Under the pieces are notes generated by a model. It searched no databases, was not told the DNA's origin, and saw nothing but the letters and a program-made list of their open reading frames with translations. Both the position numbers and the translations under genes were made by a program. 64,000 nt of DNA from Vermamoeba vermiformis (Eukaryota; Tubulinea; Echinamoebida): NCBI GenBank assembly GCA_045837725.1, contig JBEWZL010000126.1:310001-374000 (forward strand). Reading direction: 5' to 3'. Below are positions 1-15,798 of this stretch, piece by piece; positions within the stretch are counted from its first letter, which is position 1; the number at the start of each line of letters is the position of its first letter.

Positions 1-3513
<3,513 letters not shown>

Positions 3514-3845
3514 GTCTGAACTTTACTACAAGGAACCTGAAAATTAAATTAATATGAAATTATAATTTAAAAGTACTTTGTTTTTAATAATAGAGGGCTC
3601 ATATCGATAAAGAAAGACTTTAAATGGAAGATCTATTCTTTGTTGCGTATTCTTATTTGTGTTGCGAAATTACCTTTGCAACGCGTATTATTCGGGTTAA
3701 TATTTGACTGTATAATACAATAATGTCTTGGCAAATGCTTTATGTGCGATCTAATCGCAGAAATTTAGTAAAATGAAAATTAGAACAGAAACCCTCTTTT
3801 TCGTTCACAACACCATGCAGGACCACAATATATAACAATAATACA
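3514..3845. other. Divergent intergenic region, Vps34 / Spartan
   Basis: AT-rich 332-bp spacer between two divergently transcribed genes. It presumably holds both promoters. No ORF or clear motif seen. Confidence 0.5.
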
Positions 3846-5853
3846 ATGTCAAGTAGAAAGCCCGTAATTGTAGTCGACGATGAGGATAAGTTTGCAGATG
3901 GAACGGATCTGAACTTCAAAACAGATGAAGAGTTGGCTATTTTACTTCAAAGTGAAGAAAATGAAAGATTATATACTAATATTGAAGATTTATTGGATGA
4001 TGACAGTACTAGCGAATTAATAGCTGATGCAGCTGACGATTTAATTGAGGAACTTGATCCCGAACCTTTTCCAGGTAATTAATCCTGATATAATTAATTA
4101 AAATATTACCATATAAATATTGGATTTTTATTGTGATGGCAATCCATGAATTTGGTTTTCAACCATAATTTAATTCAATTTTTTTTAATTCAGACATTCG
4201 CGATCTGTTCATTGCTTACAACGCCAAATACTTCAGTCAAAGATTAAATTCAGTAGAAGTTAAATGGAGCCCAAAAATGACATTGTAAGTCCTTTATAAT
4301 TACTAGCACTTCAGATCCAGTTACGTGTTCCTAATGACAAAAATTATTTAATAGATGTGCGGGATTATGTTGCTATGAGCGAGGAGGATATTGTGTGATT
4401 AAAATGAGCGAGCCTATATTAAAATTTAGAACGAAGAAAGATCTTGTTGACACACTCTTGGTACGGATCCAATATCACGCATTGGTTTCAGAATACTGAT
4501 GTTATATTTAGCACGAAATGATCCACGCATATTTATTCGTTACTAGGAATAATAAGGATAGAGATGGACATGGTCCTGAATTTACAAAGGTAAGGATCTT
4601 GGATCTGGATCGAATTATAACGGGTGTTAATTTTTGTCTGTAGCTCATGAACGAGATTAATAAGAGTGGTCATAATATCACTGTGTATCATAATTTTCAC
4701 GACGAAGTCAATTTGTACAGAAACCACTGGTGGCAGTGCGATAAATGTAAAAATATTGTTAAGCGGGCAATGAACCGCGCACCTTCACCAAACGATCCAT
4801 GGTACGTATTAATATAGCTAATAATGGCAATAATAGCGATTCATAACCTTATTTTGAAGGTGGCATTCGCACGAGCAAAAATGTGGCGGAAAATATACGA
4901 AAATTAAAGAGCCCGAAGATTACGGTAAAAAGAAAGGTATGCGAATAATTAGCTGTAGAATGGTCGGTATAATTACTAATATTTCCTTTTTAGGCAAAAA
5001 GAGGAAAAGAAAGGAAGAAGACGAGGAGTACAAAGAGGAAGAAAAAATTACAAAATTTTTCAAGAAAGACAATGGCGAGAAAATTAAAGCAGAGCCGAAA
5101 GAGAATAATACTTCCGAGAATAAGATTAACGAAAATAACAATATTAAGAGATAAATAAGTGCCTCTCAAGAACTGAAAATTTCACGGGACGATGTTAGCG
5201 AGGACAAAATTTCTGGACCGAGCTTGCCGAATAACTTTCCAAAAATAGAATTTGATAGCGATGTTGAAGAACAAGAACTAATTAGGAAACCGAAAAAGAA
5301 AGGAATTTCAAGTCTGGCGAACAGCACGGACGAATTGATGAATATTAGTAGCGACAGTTTGACGAATAAGAATAACGCTGTCAATAATATCAATGATGTT
5401 AATATGAAAGATGAAGATATAGGATTTGATATTAGTGAAGAAGAGAGGCGGATCCAGCGTGAAATTCTTGCACAAGCCGCGCTCAAAAGATTCAATACGA
5501 ATAACAATACAAGCGTAAAAATAGAACCAAGGCACCATAATGTGAACGTAACAAATATTACCAACAATAATAATAATGTACAGTTAAATAAGACAGAAAT
5601 AATACGAAGGAACGAAAAAACACTTACGGAAGAATGTCCGATCTGCAGCAAGAAAATCAGCGGCACTGATGTTGAAATCACAATTCACGTCGAGAAATGC
5701 CTATCTGGCGCTGTCTCATCACCTGAACGTACTAACGGCACGAGTGAAAGGAAAATCAAAGACGAACCGTCACGGCACAAGCAGCAACAGGAAGTCAAGT
5801 TCCAATTGGGCGATAATCTCATTGTCGATGACGATGTAGTTGTATTAGATTGA
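3846..5853 (+). CDS. SPRTN: SprT-like/Spartan DNA-protein crosslink metalloprotease, with an in-frame stop
   Basis: DNA-dependent zinc protease of the Spartan family, which degrades proteins crosslinked to DNA during replication. Exons give an acidic N-terminus (PVIVVDDED), a SprT core with CAGLCCYERGGYC, the catalytic zinc motif HEMIHAY (from about 4515), GHGPEFTK and the YHNFHDEV block. A C-terminal UBZ4-type finger (CPICSKK...HVEKC, about 5636-5700) follows. A PIP-box-like KITKFFKK lies at about 5045. Domain order matches animal SPRTN. The oddity is a TAA at 5152-5154 that interrupts one continuous frame between the PIP-like motif and the UBZ finger. No GT lies between about 5030 and the stop, so no ordinary intron removes it. 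The product either ends at 5154 without UBZ or the stop is an error, a polymorphism or read through. A likely poly(A) signal AATAAA lies at 5888. Confidence 0.9.
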
Positions 5854-6032
5854 ATTTGCTTGTCTATTAACTGACACGATAGACGTCAATAAATACGTAG
5901 CTCAGCAGATGTCAACCCTTCAACTTAAGAACAGCGCTCTACTATCTTGGAATATGCCTTAATATATCGCGAGTTATTTATAGGGTTTATTACTGTTTAA
6001 TTCAATTAGTGTGCTACAAAGCGAGCGTCAGC

Positions 6033-6635
6033 TTAAACTGTCAAAGCCAAGTAATACAAGTAGCCAATAACAGTAGCACTAGCAGTCCAAATCATTGATC
6101 TCAACGAAGCTTGATCTATTGGAGAACATAATTAATTAAAGACCAACCAATTATGTCTTTGCTCAGAACTCGACTCGATCAACTTACTCATAAATACGGC
6201 CATAATGTAAGCACAGCGAAGAGCAACGTACACCAAACATGCATTATTTACATTGTATAAAGGGGCACCTATAGTCATATGATTAATTGCGCCCTGTTAA
6301 ATTCGGAAAATTAATTACTTCGGACCAAGCACAAGATCACGGCTGCCGCGTAGGGTCCAAAATTTTCGAGTGAATTATGGTGCGCTGCGTCGAATCTCTT
6401 GACGGCGGCAATCTATAATTTTGGTAATTAAATCGCTGGTGATTTTTAATTATTTTTTCAATTTAATTACCAGAGCAGGATCAGCTTTTTTGGCTTGCAA
6501 ACGCTCTATAGTAGATCTAGGGTCAGCATTATCATGACCACCCTTTACTTTAGCTGCATAAGCGTGCTTCATAACGTGAGGCAAGTAAGCCAATGCCCAA
6601 AACGCAACTACACTTCCAATAGCAATTGTAGCCAT
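6033..6635 (-). CDS. MAPEG-family membrane protein, copy A
   Basis: Membrane-associated eicosanoid/glutathione metabolism (microsomal GST-like) family. Four exons start at ATG 6633-6635 (MATIAIGSVVAF). Exon 1 ends at DPRSTIERLQAKKADPAL. Exon 2 carries the family signature RFDAAHHNSLENFGPYAAAVI, whose N, E and F residues are MAPEG hallmarks. The last exon ends GYLYYLALTV. Four hydrophobic segments are visible, as usual for these proteins of about 130-140 residues. The family acts in ER or outer mitochondrial membranes on glutathione and lipid peroxides; the substrate here is unknown. It is first of a tandem trio with conserved intron positions, so it arose by local duplication. Confidence 0.85.
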
Positions 6636-6876
6636 TTCTTTTACTTTACTATGGTATTGTTATTTCGTGTGGTAGTGCAATTGATGATACAAATGAATAA
6701 TTAATTATTAACAGCGAGACGAAAATTGGCCTTCAGAAGTTTTTGGGAAGCTAAAATCTCTCGTTCAATGGATCTATGATTCAAAAACATTGTTTATTAA
6801 TTACAACATAGTTGTTAATAACACCAATGAACTTGCAAATCTTTTATTTTCGCGCCTAATGTCCCGCGAAAGATTT

Positions 6877-7483
6877 TTACGCTTTGAGCGCCAAATAATA
6901 CAAATAGCCAACGCATGAAACACTAGCCATCCACATCAGCGAGCGCATAGAAGCAGCGTCTATTAGTATTCAAATTATGATTAGTATCTAATTATATTGC
7001 AGCGTAATTAAAAAGCGCGCCAGATCTTACTTGCCGAAACAGCGATTAAATAGAGGACTCTAAGAGCTACAAATGCCATAGACGCAGTATTTACTGCTCC
7101 AATAGGTGCCTCTGTAAGTTTGTTAATTAAATAACGGTCGCGGAACGTCGTAAAAATATTCTTACTGCGGATCAAAGCAAAAATTACGGCTGCAGCAAAA
7201 GGAGCAAAATTTTCGAGCGAATTATTATGCGCTGCTTCGTATCTCTTGACGGCTGCAATCTACATAACAATATTAACTAATTTTAGAAAATTAATAAGGA
7301 ATTTTCTGAGCTTACAATTTTCGGATCTGCTCTGGCAGCTTGCAAGCGCTCAACAGTTGACCTAGGATCGCTGTTTTCATAGCCTTGGGCAACTTTTCTT
7401 GCTTGAGCATGCTTCATCATGTGAGGAAGGTAAGCTAGTGCGTAGAAAGCAACGACACATCCAATAGCAATAGTACTCGACAT
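6877..7483 (-). CDS. MAPEG-family membrane protein, copy B
   Basis: Second copy of the trio with the same four-exon layout. It starts MSSTIAIGCVVAFYALAYLP (ATG 7481-7483), has the signature RYEAAHNNSLENFAPFAAA in exon 2, third-segment sequence ASMAFVALRVLYL, and ends GYLYYLALKA. It is closer to copy C than to A in the first helix (VVAFYALAYLPH). Four predicted membrane segments; probable glutathione-dependent transferase or peroxidase of intracellular membranes. Its start lies about 220 bp from the end of copy C, and the spacer has no other gene. Confidence 0.85.
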
Positions 7484-7700
7484 CTTGTTGTGTTGTTAAC
7501 AATATTGAATATAGATATTACACTAGCGACAAAACGTGGTGTTTGAGATTTTGTAAGTGGAAACGACACTCGTAAAAAACTTGATACGAATGGCAATTTA
7601 TTAATTTGCCGAATATTATGAACATAATTATGATTTTAAGTTGCTTATTTACAGTATTTTCTTATTTAAAGGAGAATAAGTCTGGCATCGTACTACAGAT

Positions 7701-8317
7701 CTAAGCTTTCAAGGCCAAATAGAACAAGTAGCAGATGCAACCGGCGCTTCCAAGCCAAAAGCGCGTTCTCCATTTATCCTTGTCTAGAAATTACCGAATT
7801 AATTTCATGTCTTTGCAACTTTGAAAACTTTTTGACGGATCTTGGACTTACTGACGACTACAGCGCCAAAGTAAAGGCTTCTAAAGGCAATAAACGCTAT
7901 CGCTGCATTATTAACGCTTTGAATAGGTGCATCTAAGAGGAAGCAGTCAATACAAGCGTGGGAAAGCTAAGAAAACTGGGGACGGCGAAATTATCTTACT
8001 GCGGATCAAGGCCAAAATAATTGCAGCAGCGTAAGGACCAAAATTTTCGAGCGCATTAGCGTGCGCTGATTCATATCTCTTGACAAACGCAATCTAAATG
8101 GGAAATTAATATCTTTTTCTTCTTCTGGATAAATTTTAATTTATACCTTCTTAGGATCTACATTCTGCGCTTGCATGCGCTCCACTGTGGATCTAGGATC
8201 GCTATTATCATAAGCACCTTTCCAGTCAGGGCGGTCAGTGAAAGCACGCTTAACAAAGTGAGGCAGGTAAGCCAAGGCATAAAAAGCCACGACAGATCCT
8301 ACGGCAATAGTTGACAT
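7701..8317 (-). CDS. MAPEG-family membrane protein, copy C
   Basis: Third tandem copy. It starts MSTIAVGSVVAFYALAYLPH (ATG 8315-8317) and carries a four-to-five residue insertion (DRPDWKGA) before NSDPRSTVERMQ compared with copies A and B. Exon 2 reads IAFVKRYESAHANALENFGP, the MAPEG signature, and the gene ends YLFYLALKA. Exon boundaries match its neighbours. Function by family: ER membrane glutathione or lipid metabolism. The small divergence between copies suggests fairly recent tandem duplication with some specialisation in the loop after helix 1. Confidence 0.85.
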
Positions 8318-9015
8318 TTATGGTGTTTCTTCTTCGTTTTGTTTAATTTGAAATGACACGCAAATTTTGTCGCGCTTTATATCTCAAAATTCCCCGCGTT
8401 CCGCCACGAGAAGGTTCTGTGCGGTCTCCGAACGACGGCTTGATCATTTTCTCGGCAACGGAGCGAGGGAACCACGTAAGCGCCGGGACTAACGAAGAGA
8501 CTAACGTAGTCCAGAGAAGGTTCGACAATTTTTTTCGAATCTGTCAACAAACCTTCTGTGCAATTTTTTAAGAATAATTTTCTCTTTCAAATGCTTATTT
8601 CTTTGCATTATAGACCGATTAACAAGGGTTTAAATCTACGCCAGGTACACAAACTGTCAATCTTGTCTAGACCGTAGATCTGGCTTGAATTGAATTCAAT
8701 TCGTGCGAACCAAAGACAACTGCCTGCACAACTGTCGAAATGGGCATCTTCTACTACTTAATAAGCATCAAATCTAACCGACACAGATCTCAATTGGATC
8801 TAGGCAGATCTGAATACGGGATTCATTTTATGGGTCACAAAATAATAATCATTCGGACAAGATGATCTCGTGCCTAAGCTATTACTTTATGCACCAAATA
8901 TTTAAATTTGGATGGCGGGAGAACACCGATATTACACACTTTGGCCAGCTAGGGTAGATCACACCGTCAAAAGCGTTTTTATTTCAGTTTATTCAAATCC
9001 AATACAAGACCACAA
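8318..9015. other. Divergent intergenic region
   Basis: 698-bp spacer between MAPEG copy C and the next rightward gene. Contains short repeated words such as AACCTTCT/AGAAGGTT and several GATC-centred palindromes (AGATCT). No coding pattern is supported. Confidence 0.4.
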
Positions 9016-9949
9016 ATGATCGGCAAACTTATTTGGATCTTTTCTGTAGCTCTCTTGGTTACAGCAACCGCGACAGCTGACGGTATGTTGCCGATCTCGC
9101 AATTGATTAATTTCAATTTGTTGCAATTTATTTTTTTCTATCTGATTACTAATGCTTTATTTAGAAAAAGCTCAGCGAATTGCTGACAGCATCCAAGTAA
9201 AGATCTTCGCCATGCCCATGTTAAGCCAAAACATAACGTTGGACATTACCCAAGACTCGACTATTTACTTGCTTCCTGGAGAGAATGCCTACTTCGATTT
9301 TAGTACCGCCTACTCGTTTTACGGATCCGATCGCAGGTGGATTTGGATCGTCAATGGCGAGGAACAAGCCCCTAGCTCGCAACCAAGTTGGCAAGGAGCC
9401 TTCCTTAATTACAACCCCTTGGAGAAGCCTAAAATGACAGCGCAACTTAAGCTGAGAAATTCAGCCGGCGAAACTTTGACTCCGGCAATCACAAGCACGT
9501 TGATGGTGAGCCCAAAAATCACAACGGCACTACCCGAATCAATTACTGCTACTGAAGGCGAAGAGTTTGATGTCTCAGTAGGCGTTAACTCCGATCAAAG
9601 AACATTGTTCACTTGGGGAATCAACAACAAAACCCTGCCAGATCACACTTCAAAAATCACGTTTATTCCAAATATGGAAATGGACGGAAAAACCCTTGGT
9701 GTCCTTGCAGTTAACTTTATGGGCGCTGCTACTAGCACTACAATTCTTCACGTCAAGATGGCACCGTGGAAGATCGCGCTGATCGTCATTTTTGTTGTCT
9801 TGGCCGTTGCAGGTCTCGCAGCTGGCGCATTATTCTTCCTCAAAAAGAAGGGTTATATTGGCAAGAATACCGTGGAATACGTCAACACGCCTACTCCTAT
9901 GAGCAATGATGACGATAACGGACTTCTCGAAAGCGATGAAGACATTTAA
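9016..9949 (+). CDS. Type I membrane protein with Ig-like/PKD-like ectodomain
   Basis: Two exons. Exon 1 encodes a signal peptide (MIGKLIWIFSVALLVTATATA). Exon 2 gives an ectodomain of about 230 residues with two beta-rich repeats. The second includes ITATEGEEFDVSVG and FTWGINNKTL, which resemble Ig/cadherin-like folds. A single transmembrane helix (KIALIVIFVVLAVAGLAAG) is followed by KKK and an acidic tail. The tail contains DDNGLL, a match to the acidic dileucine sorting signal [DE]xxxL[LI], so endosomal or lysosomal routing is plausible. Family not recognised. The protein is intact, with stop at 9947-9949. Confidence 0.75.
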
Positions 9950-10118
9950 TACATTTCATAGTAATCCTATTAATAAACATACGCGGCATATTAGTACAAT
10001 ATACTATAATTTTAACGCGTAATCTTTAAAAATCGTTTGAATGTTGAGGTAAAAATCTGACGTTTTGATAAACTTTTTTTTTTGACCTTCTTACGACCTC
10101 CTTAGCACAGCTCTCACT

Positions 10119-13100
10119 ATGGAGAAGGTACAAAAAGCGTAAGTAGAGTTAATTACTCAATCTGTCAGCGTGCATCTGATCTTTTGTGAAGATCTGCTTT
10201 CAACGACAAGCTTCCGATTTTACTATCGGATTTAAAATTATTTAAAGTGGCTACAGCTGCTTTTATATTCGAAGGTAATTATTAGTAATTTTCCAAGGAG
10301 ATTTTACGAAGTGACTTCTAAATCTATCTACAGAAACGAAAGAAGAGCCAGTCGAGTCTTACCCGAAAGATTTTGCAAATTATTTATCCGAGCAAGTTGG
10401 TCAACATGTCCATTCGGTAATTATAGTCAAGTTTAACGCGTGATCTGAGTATTTATATTTTTTTATACCAACAATAATTTTCTAAAAATGCGGCAATGAT
10501 TCTACTCGTCATTATCGATTAATTCACGTCGATTTAGCACTAAAATAGCACTTATTGTCGCGATTTAATAATATTGATTGCATTTTTAGACGTTTTTTAA
10601 AATTTCGTCGTATAAATTTCATATTTATTCAATTAATTAAAATGGGCGCTTAATTACCTCTATATAGACACTTACTAACAATTACATTCAACAGCTCTGC
10701 TTTTTATACCCAGATGCGTGTCAAGCTGGACAACCACCGAGATTTCATACATTTGTAATCACTTCTGAAGTCGGAATTAGACAATATGGACACTGCCTAT
10801 CATTCAGACTCAAAGATCAAAAGAAATCTATGGCAATCTGCGTATTGTCAAGTCATTTACATTTAGAGCCAATGAAACAATTCCTATACCGATGTTTTGT
10901 GGACTATTATTTGCCTGAAAATGTAAGCATAATTTAAATTATATCTCACTATTCAATTTTCTAAATACAGACCCATTCAATAGTAATCAAAATATTTTTT
11001 GATATTATTTCCGAAACGTCATTTAACAATCCCAAAAAATCTTTATCGATATCGTACGAGTCTAAAAATAACACCATTATATTTCAGAATGACTATCGTA
11101 TTGGATTTGTGCCTAGAGTAACAGTTCTGATCGATGAATTGATTGCGCCGCCTGGATCTAAATTGACGTACACTTTATACGGTCCCAATCGCAAAACAGA
11201 ACTTCCTATAACATTTACTATACCTTCAAACTCAGTTGATAAGATTCCACGGGCTATTGTAAGTACTGAACATATTTTCCGAAAACTTTTTTTTCTAAAT
11301 CCGATCTGAAAGTTCTTAAAACGGTTTCCGACTAATTCTTTTGCAGCTAAATTTAGAGTTGCTATTCGAAGTATTCCGAATTGGAGATATTATCAAGTTA
11401 TTCGAAGCTCTATTATTGACAAAGACGATCTGCTTCATTTCTGAAAAACCTTCGATGCTGATGCACGTAACAACGGCCCTATCACAATTATTGTGGCCGT
11501 TTGATTTAGAAGTCATTTCATTCTTTCCAATTGCTCCAATGCAACTCTGGGAACAGAACAGCGAAATTTTATTCCAAGGTAAGTATGACACTTTTGACAC
11601 CTGTCATTTCCTAACCCGCAGCATCTTGCCGTTGAAATTAACCTTATCTTGTCGACAGCGCCGTTCCCGATGGTTTTTGGTATTCCCAAACAATATGGCA
11701 AAGAAAATCTGCTAACGGTATACGACATTTTACCCCTGTGCGCAAACACTGACATGTACGTCGTGGACATTGACGCTGGGCAAGTTGCAGTTAGTGCTGG
11801 AACCAAGCAGTACCTGCCTGATAATATCAAGAAGTAAGCAAAACTTTAACGTTAATGACACGTGTCATCCAAACGAGATTTTTCATTTTTTGTACCGGAG
11901 ACTAATATCACTTTTTTAGGTCATTGGCCACGGAGTTGGAACAAATTTTGTACCCAGAAGTAGCATACAGTGATATTGTTGGCGCCAAGCCACGTGTGAT
12001 GACTTCCGAAGAACGACAGAAGGAGATCCAAGGAGCTTTCTTTAAAGCCATCGCTGAGATCTTTGACGGCATTGACTTTTCATCTGAAGTCATGGAACTC
12101 AAGCAACAAATCGGCTCTAAGAACACCGTAAGTACTATAATCCATTTTTGTGAAATTTCATACCGATCCAGTTTTCATATCCGATTCTTCGTTGAGTAGT
12201 TACTAACTAAACTTTTATATAGCCGTTCTATAAACAACTTGAGGAGAGTAGTATAGTGTATACAAAGACAAATCTTTCCGCGCCAAACAGTCTTTTGGTC
12301 ATTGGTCGAAAGTGGCGCGTTCGCACGTATTCAAAACACTTCGAAGATACACCTTACGAGCCTCAATTTTTTGAACCAAAACATCAATTAGGTAAGCACT
12401 ACAAAGCCAATCGCTTACTGCTGAACTATATGCATCTTCTCGTCACGTGACTTTCCAAATTTGGCTGCGATTTTTTTGTTCGGGATTGACTCACGATTGA
12501 TTTTCTTCTCTTATTAGTGAAAGTCGGAGAAAATCAGAGCTGGGACACTAGAGTATTGATGAAAGAACGATTAGAAGAATTAACAAAAGCACCGCCCAAG
12601 AACAACGACTTGACGGCCAAGAAAATTCATCTGTTCAATTTATGGCGCAAAGAAGCCATCGTAGAAATGTTCAATTTATTGACCAATCAGGAGAAGCCGT
12701 CATTAATTGAACTGATCAGCGATGACGTTTTGGAAACTTTATTGCACAAAGTGCCCAAAGAAGTCTTGCAGACGGTCAAAAGTTTAGATACTTATCCACC
12801 AAGAATAGAGAGATTTATTTTGAAGACCGCAAAATTAGCGCAAATTGCACCGGCCACGAAGAAATTATTCGATTTGTTGACAATGCGAGATCTGAGCGAG
12901 AACGAAATTAAGGACTTGATCGCTCAAGGCGGTGATTTGGATTCACTGAATCAATTTGGTACGTGCCCCATTTTGACACTTTATGAAATTCCACGGCTTT
13001 TGCCTCAAGCTCTGGCATTCCAAAAAATGACACTTTGACACTTTGACTTTTTTTGACTTTCGGTCATTTTCAGGTGAAACCGTGCTCTTCGTAGCAGCAC

Positions 13101-15748
13101 AAAACGGTCGACTGGGCTCGTGTTTAGTGCTCATCGACCAAGGCGCACCAATCACAAACGACTTGTTGTACTATTTGTGCAACATTTTGCCACGCACTGA
13201 AAAGATGTACTTTGAGTTCGTGCAAGTCACGATCAAACTCGTGCTCCAAGGTAAAAATATCTTCCTTGACACCTGTTAGACTTACCACGTGATTTTTTCA
13301 GGCTTTGATATTAACGAAGGCAAAAAACCGTTGCAAAAGTTGTTGTCGAAGGATTACTTGTCATTACCGTCGGTCGAATTCTTATTGAAGCTGGGTGCTG
13401 ACCCTAGTATTACCGATGAGTAAGTCCCAGCCTCACCTCAATATTACCTTATTTGGAATATTTCATTTACTCTCGATCGATCACGAGTGCCCGAAACCCC
13501 GTGTCCGACACGAATTGTTTACATTTGTTGCTGAAAAGTACCGCGGCTTAGTACTAATATGGTGTTGTTTTTAGGACCGGCAAGACATTAATTGACTGGA
13601 TGTTAACGCTAGAAAATGATTCGGCACTCGAAGTCATTTGGCTCTTGTTACGCTTTGGCTTCAATGTCACTTCTTTCCCGAAACTCAAGCAAGCTGTGCA
13701 ATCCTCCATGGCTGCTAGAAAAGGCTCTATTATCGTCTCTAAGATCGTTAATGGTAAGATTAGGTCTCTTTCCTAATTAGGAAATGCTGGACTAATTGAT
13801 TTATTTCAGCGTTCTCCGATGATGTCAAATTCACTGAACGAGCTGGAGATTACTTGGAGCCAGCAACTTCGGCTTATGTTTCGGCATGGCTATTACCATA
13901 TATGGAAATTTTTCGTACTGACTTGTTTTTTCAGTTCTGTGAAACGCTGCAGAAGAGCGTTTTGTTTTTGGATTATATGTGCCACGTAAGACTAATGGAT
14001 TAATCAATATATATATTAATATATTTTTTAATTTTAATCTATCAGAGAGTTATTCCTGCAATGCACAGCCAAGATCTGCTTGCACTGGTCCCAGCGGATG
14101 CGCTTCGTAAACTCTTGTTCGCGAACAAACAATTGATGCTCGATGTGTTTAAGATCAACGCTACTTATGGATTTTCTGGATTTGAGAAAGTCATTGGAGT
14201 CCTACAAAATTATTTGACGCAGTACAGCTCATTTTATGAGGACATTGCGAGCGTCTTGGACGAAGATCAGATCCGCAAATGTTTGAAGAAGCATTCTGAA
14301 CACTCATTGACACTTAAGGTAACGCATATATACATCTATGAATAGCAAACTTAGTGAAAATCACTTCCGTGAAAAAAATTGGATCAGATCCAAAGATATT
14401 TTAGGAAAAAATATTTATATTTCGTTTTTTCTTAGAATATTGCCCAAACGGAAAGTCACAACATGACTTTTACATTCACGCCAGTCATGCCAGCCGAACT
14501 GACCTTCCCTCAAGTGATGAACAACATTTTGCGCTTTTTGTTCACTTTCATCGATTTGCTCAACGTAAGTTTACGTTTGCTATTGGTGGCATATACTTAA
14601 ATTTCCTTTTTTAGATCATTAAAATGTCGTTCCCTGATGTTAAAGAAGTCGTGAACCAATTGAAAGCCGTCGCTCAAAAAACTTCAAAATTCACCAATGA
14701 ACGCATTTTGAACTCATTAGGCGTCGCCAGTCTTCTTCAAGTACGCAATATTTCCTTATTAGGAAGGAAGTAATCCTGTTCACTAACGACCACTTTCCTT
14801 TTGTAGAGCAACCCGACTCGATTTTTGATCAAGCACGGTGAGCTGTCATTGATCAAGAGCCAAGAGAAGGGCAGTGACAAAGAAGACACAGCACGTGTTT
14901 TGTTGTTCTCAGACACGCTCATCATTAGCGGCACTTCACCTGCACCCATCGTGTTGCCTACTTCATCGCTGTTCATCTACGACATCCCTGACTTTTCAGG
15001 TATGTCAAATCAAGTGACACGTGTCAACTGTCACATTCATGAAAACTATCGTGAAGAATTTTCCTAATGAGTTATTTATATTTGCAGCTATGTCAAAGAA
15101 GACGTTCTTGTTGGCGAGTGGCAAAAGCACGTACATTTTAGCGTCAAAAGTGACTGAAGATAAATTGGACTGGATGCGCTCACTTTATCGCGTCTCGTTC
15201 AATGTAAGTTATACCTTTGTTATATAGACATATAATAGATTGCTTATGTGCTTGTTACAGGCCTCTATTAAGAACGGAAAATATTTCGGCGTGGATTCGG
15301 TAAGCATTGCTGTGACGCTGGACTTGCCTTATTTGGAAATACTAACACATTTATTATAGTACGCTATGTTTGGCAAGTTCGTTCATGAAGATTTTATCGA
15401 CATTAAATCATCTGTGCTCACTTGGCAATGTTTCCATTGTCGATTGCACGAGCATCATTTGGTGCTATTTTTGGACGAAAGAGTAAGCACTTTCCATAAA
15501 AGGAAACATATACATAGTATTAACGCGGCACCTAGGACAAATACCCCGTGGTCGCTATTAATTTAAAGAAATTCTATTTGGTCTCGGGCAAGCAAAACAC
15601 ACTGTGGCTCCACGACAAAAAAGCACGCTATTCGATGCCTCAAATAGGATTGCGTTGCAATAAGAAGAGTTATTATAGCACTAATGACTGGAAACACGTG
15701 CTACAAGGCTACTTTGGTACTATTTGGGAAGAAACTAGCCTTTCTTAA
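10119..15748 (+). CDS. DENN-ankyrin-DH-like-PH-PH multidomain regulator
   Basis: Large gene of about 20 exons. The start MEKVQK joins in phase to SAFNDKLPILLSDLKLF. Order: DENN (from about 10700, CLSFRLKDQKKSMAICVLSS; core FEALLLTKTICFIS; VFGIPKQYGKEN), a linker, ankyrin-like repeats (about 12940-13660, GETVLFVAAQNGRL, FLLKLGADPSI), a helical stretch like a degenerate DH/RhoGEF domain (about 13810-14750), then PH (about 14820-15200) and a second PH-like domain ending at 15748. DENN proteins are usually Rab GEFs, and DH-PH modules activate Rho GTPases, so this may couple the two. The DH assignment is by position before PH and helical pattern, not by a clear signature. Introns contain recurring palindromes. 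Confidence 0.85.
11856..11867. repeat. Intronic 12-bp palindrome TGACACGTGTCA
   Basis: Identical to the 12-mer at 1092 and 15015; here in an intron of the DENN gene. Confidence 0.55.
13769..13784. repeat. Intronic palindrome TTTCCTAATTAGGAAA
   Basis: Exact copy of the 16-mer in the Vps34 intron at 1357-1372, in a DENN-gene intron of about 56 nt. Confidence 0.6.
14751..14766. repeat. Intronic TTTCC-N6-GGAAG variant
   Basis: TTTCCTTATTAGGAAG in another DENN-gene intron, a variant of the 16-mer palindrome. Confidence 0.4.
15015..15026. repeat. Intronic 12-bp palindrome TGACACGTGTCA
   Basis: Third exact copy of the 12-mer, near the donor of an intron between two PH-coding exons of the DENN gene. 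Confidence 0.55.
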
Positions 15749-15798
15749 ACGTCGATCCGGATCCAGATCTTAAACCAAATTATTTCGGCTTTATTTAT

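Noticed and set aside
5166-5681. 171-codon leftward ORF opposite the Spartan C-terminal exon
   Set aside because: Hydrophobic, Ser/Leu-rich translation typical of the reverse of Asn/Lys/Asp-rich coding sequence. No independent support.
8750-8830. Cluster of AGATCT/GGATC words
   Set aside because: GATC words are common across the whole window and about what its base composition predicts. No site-specific meaning can be claimed.
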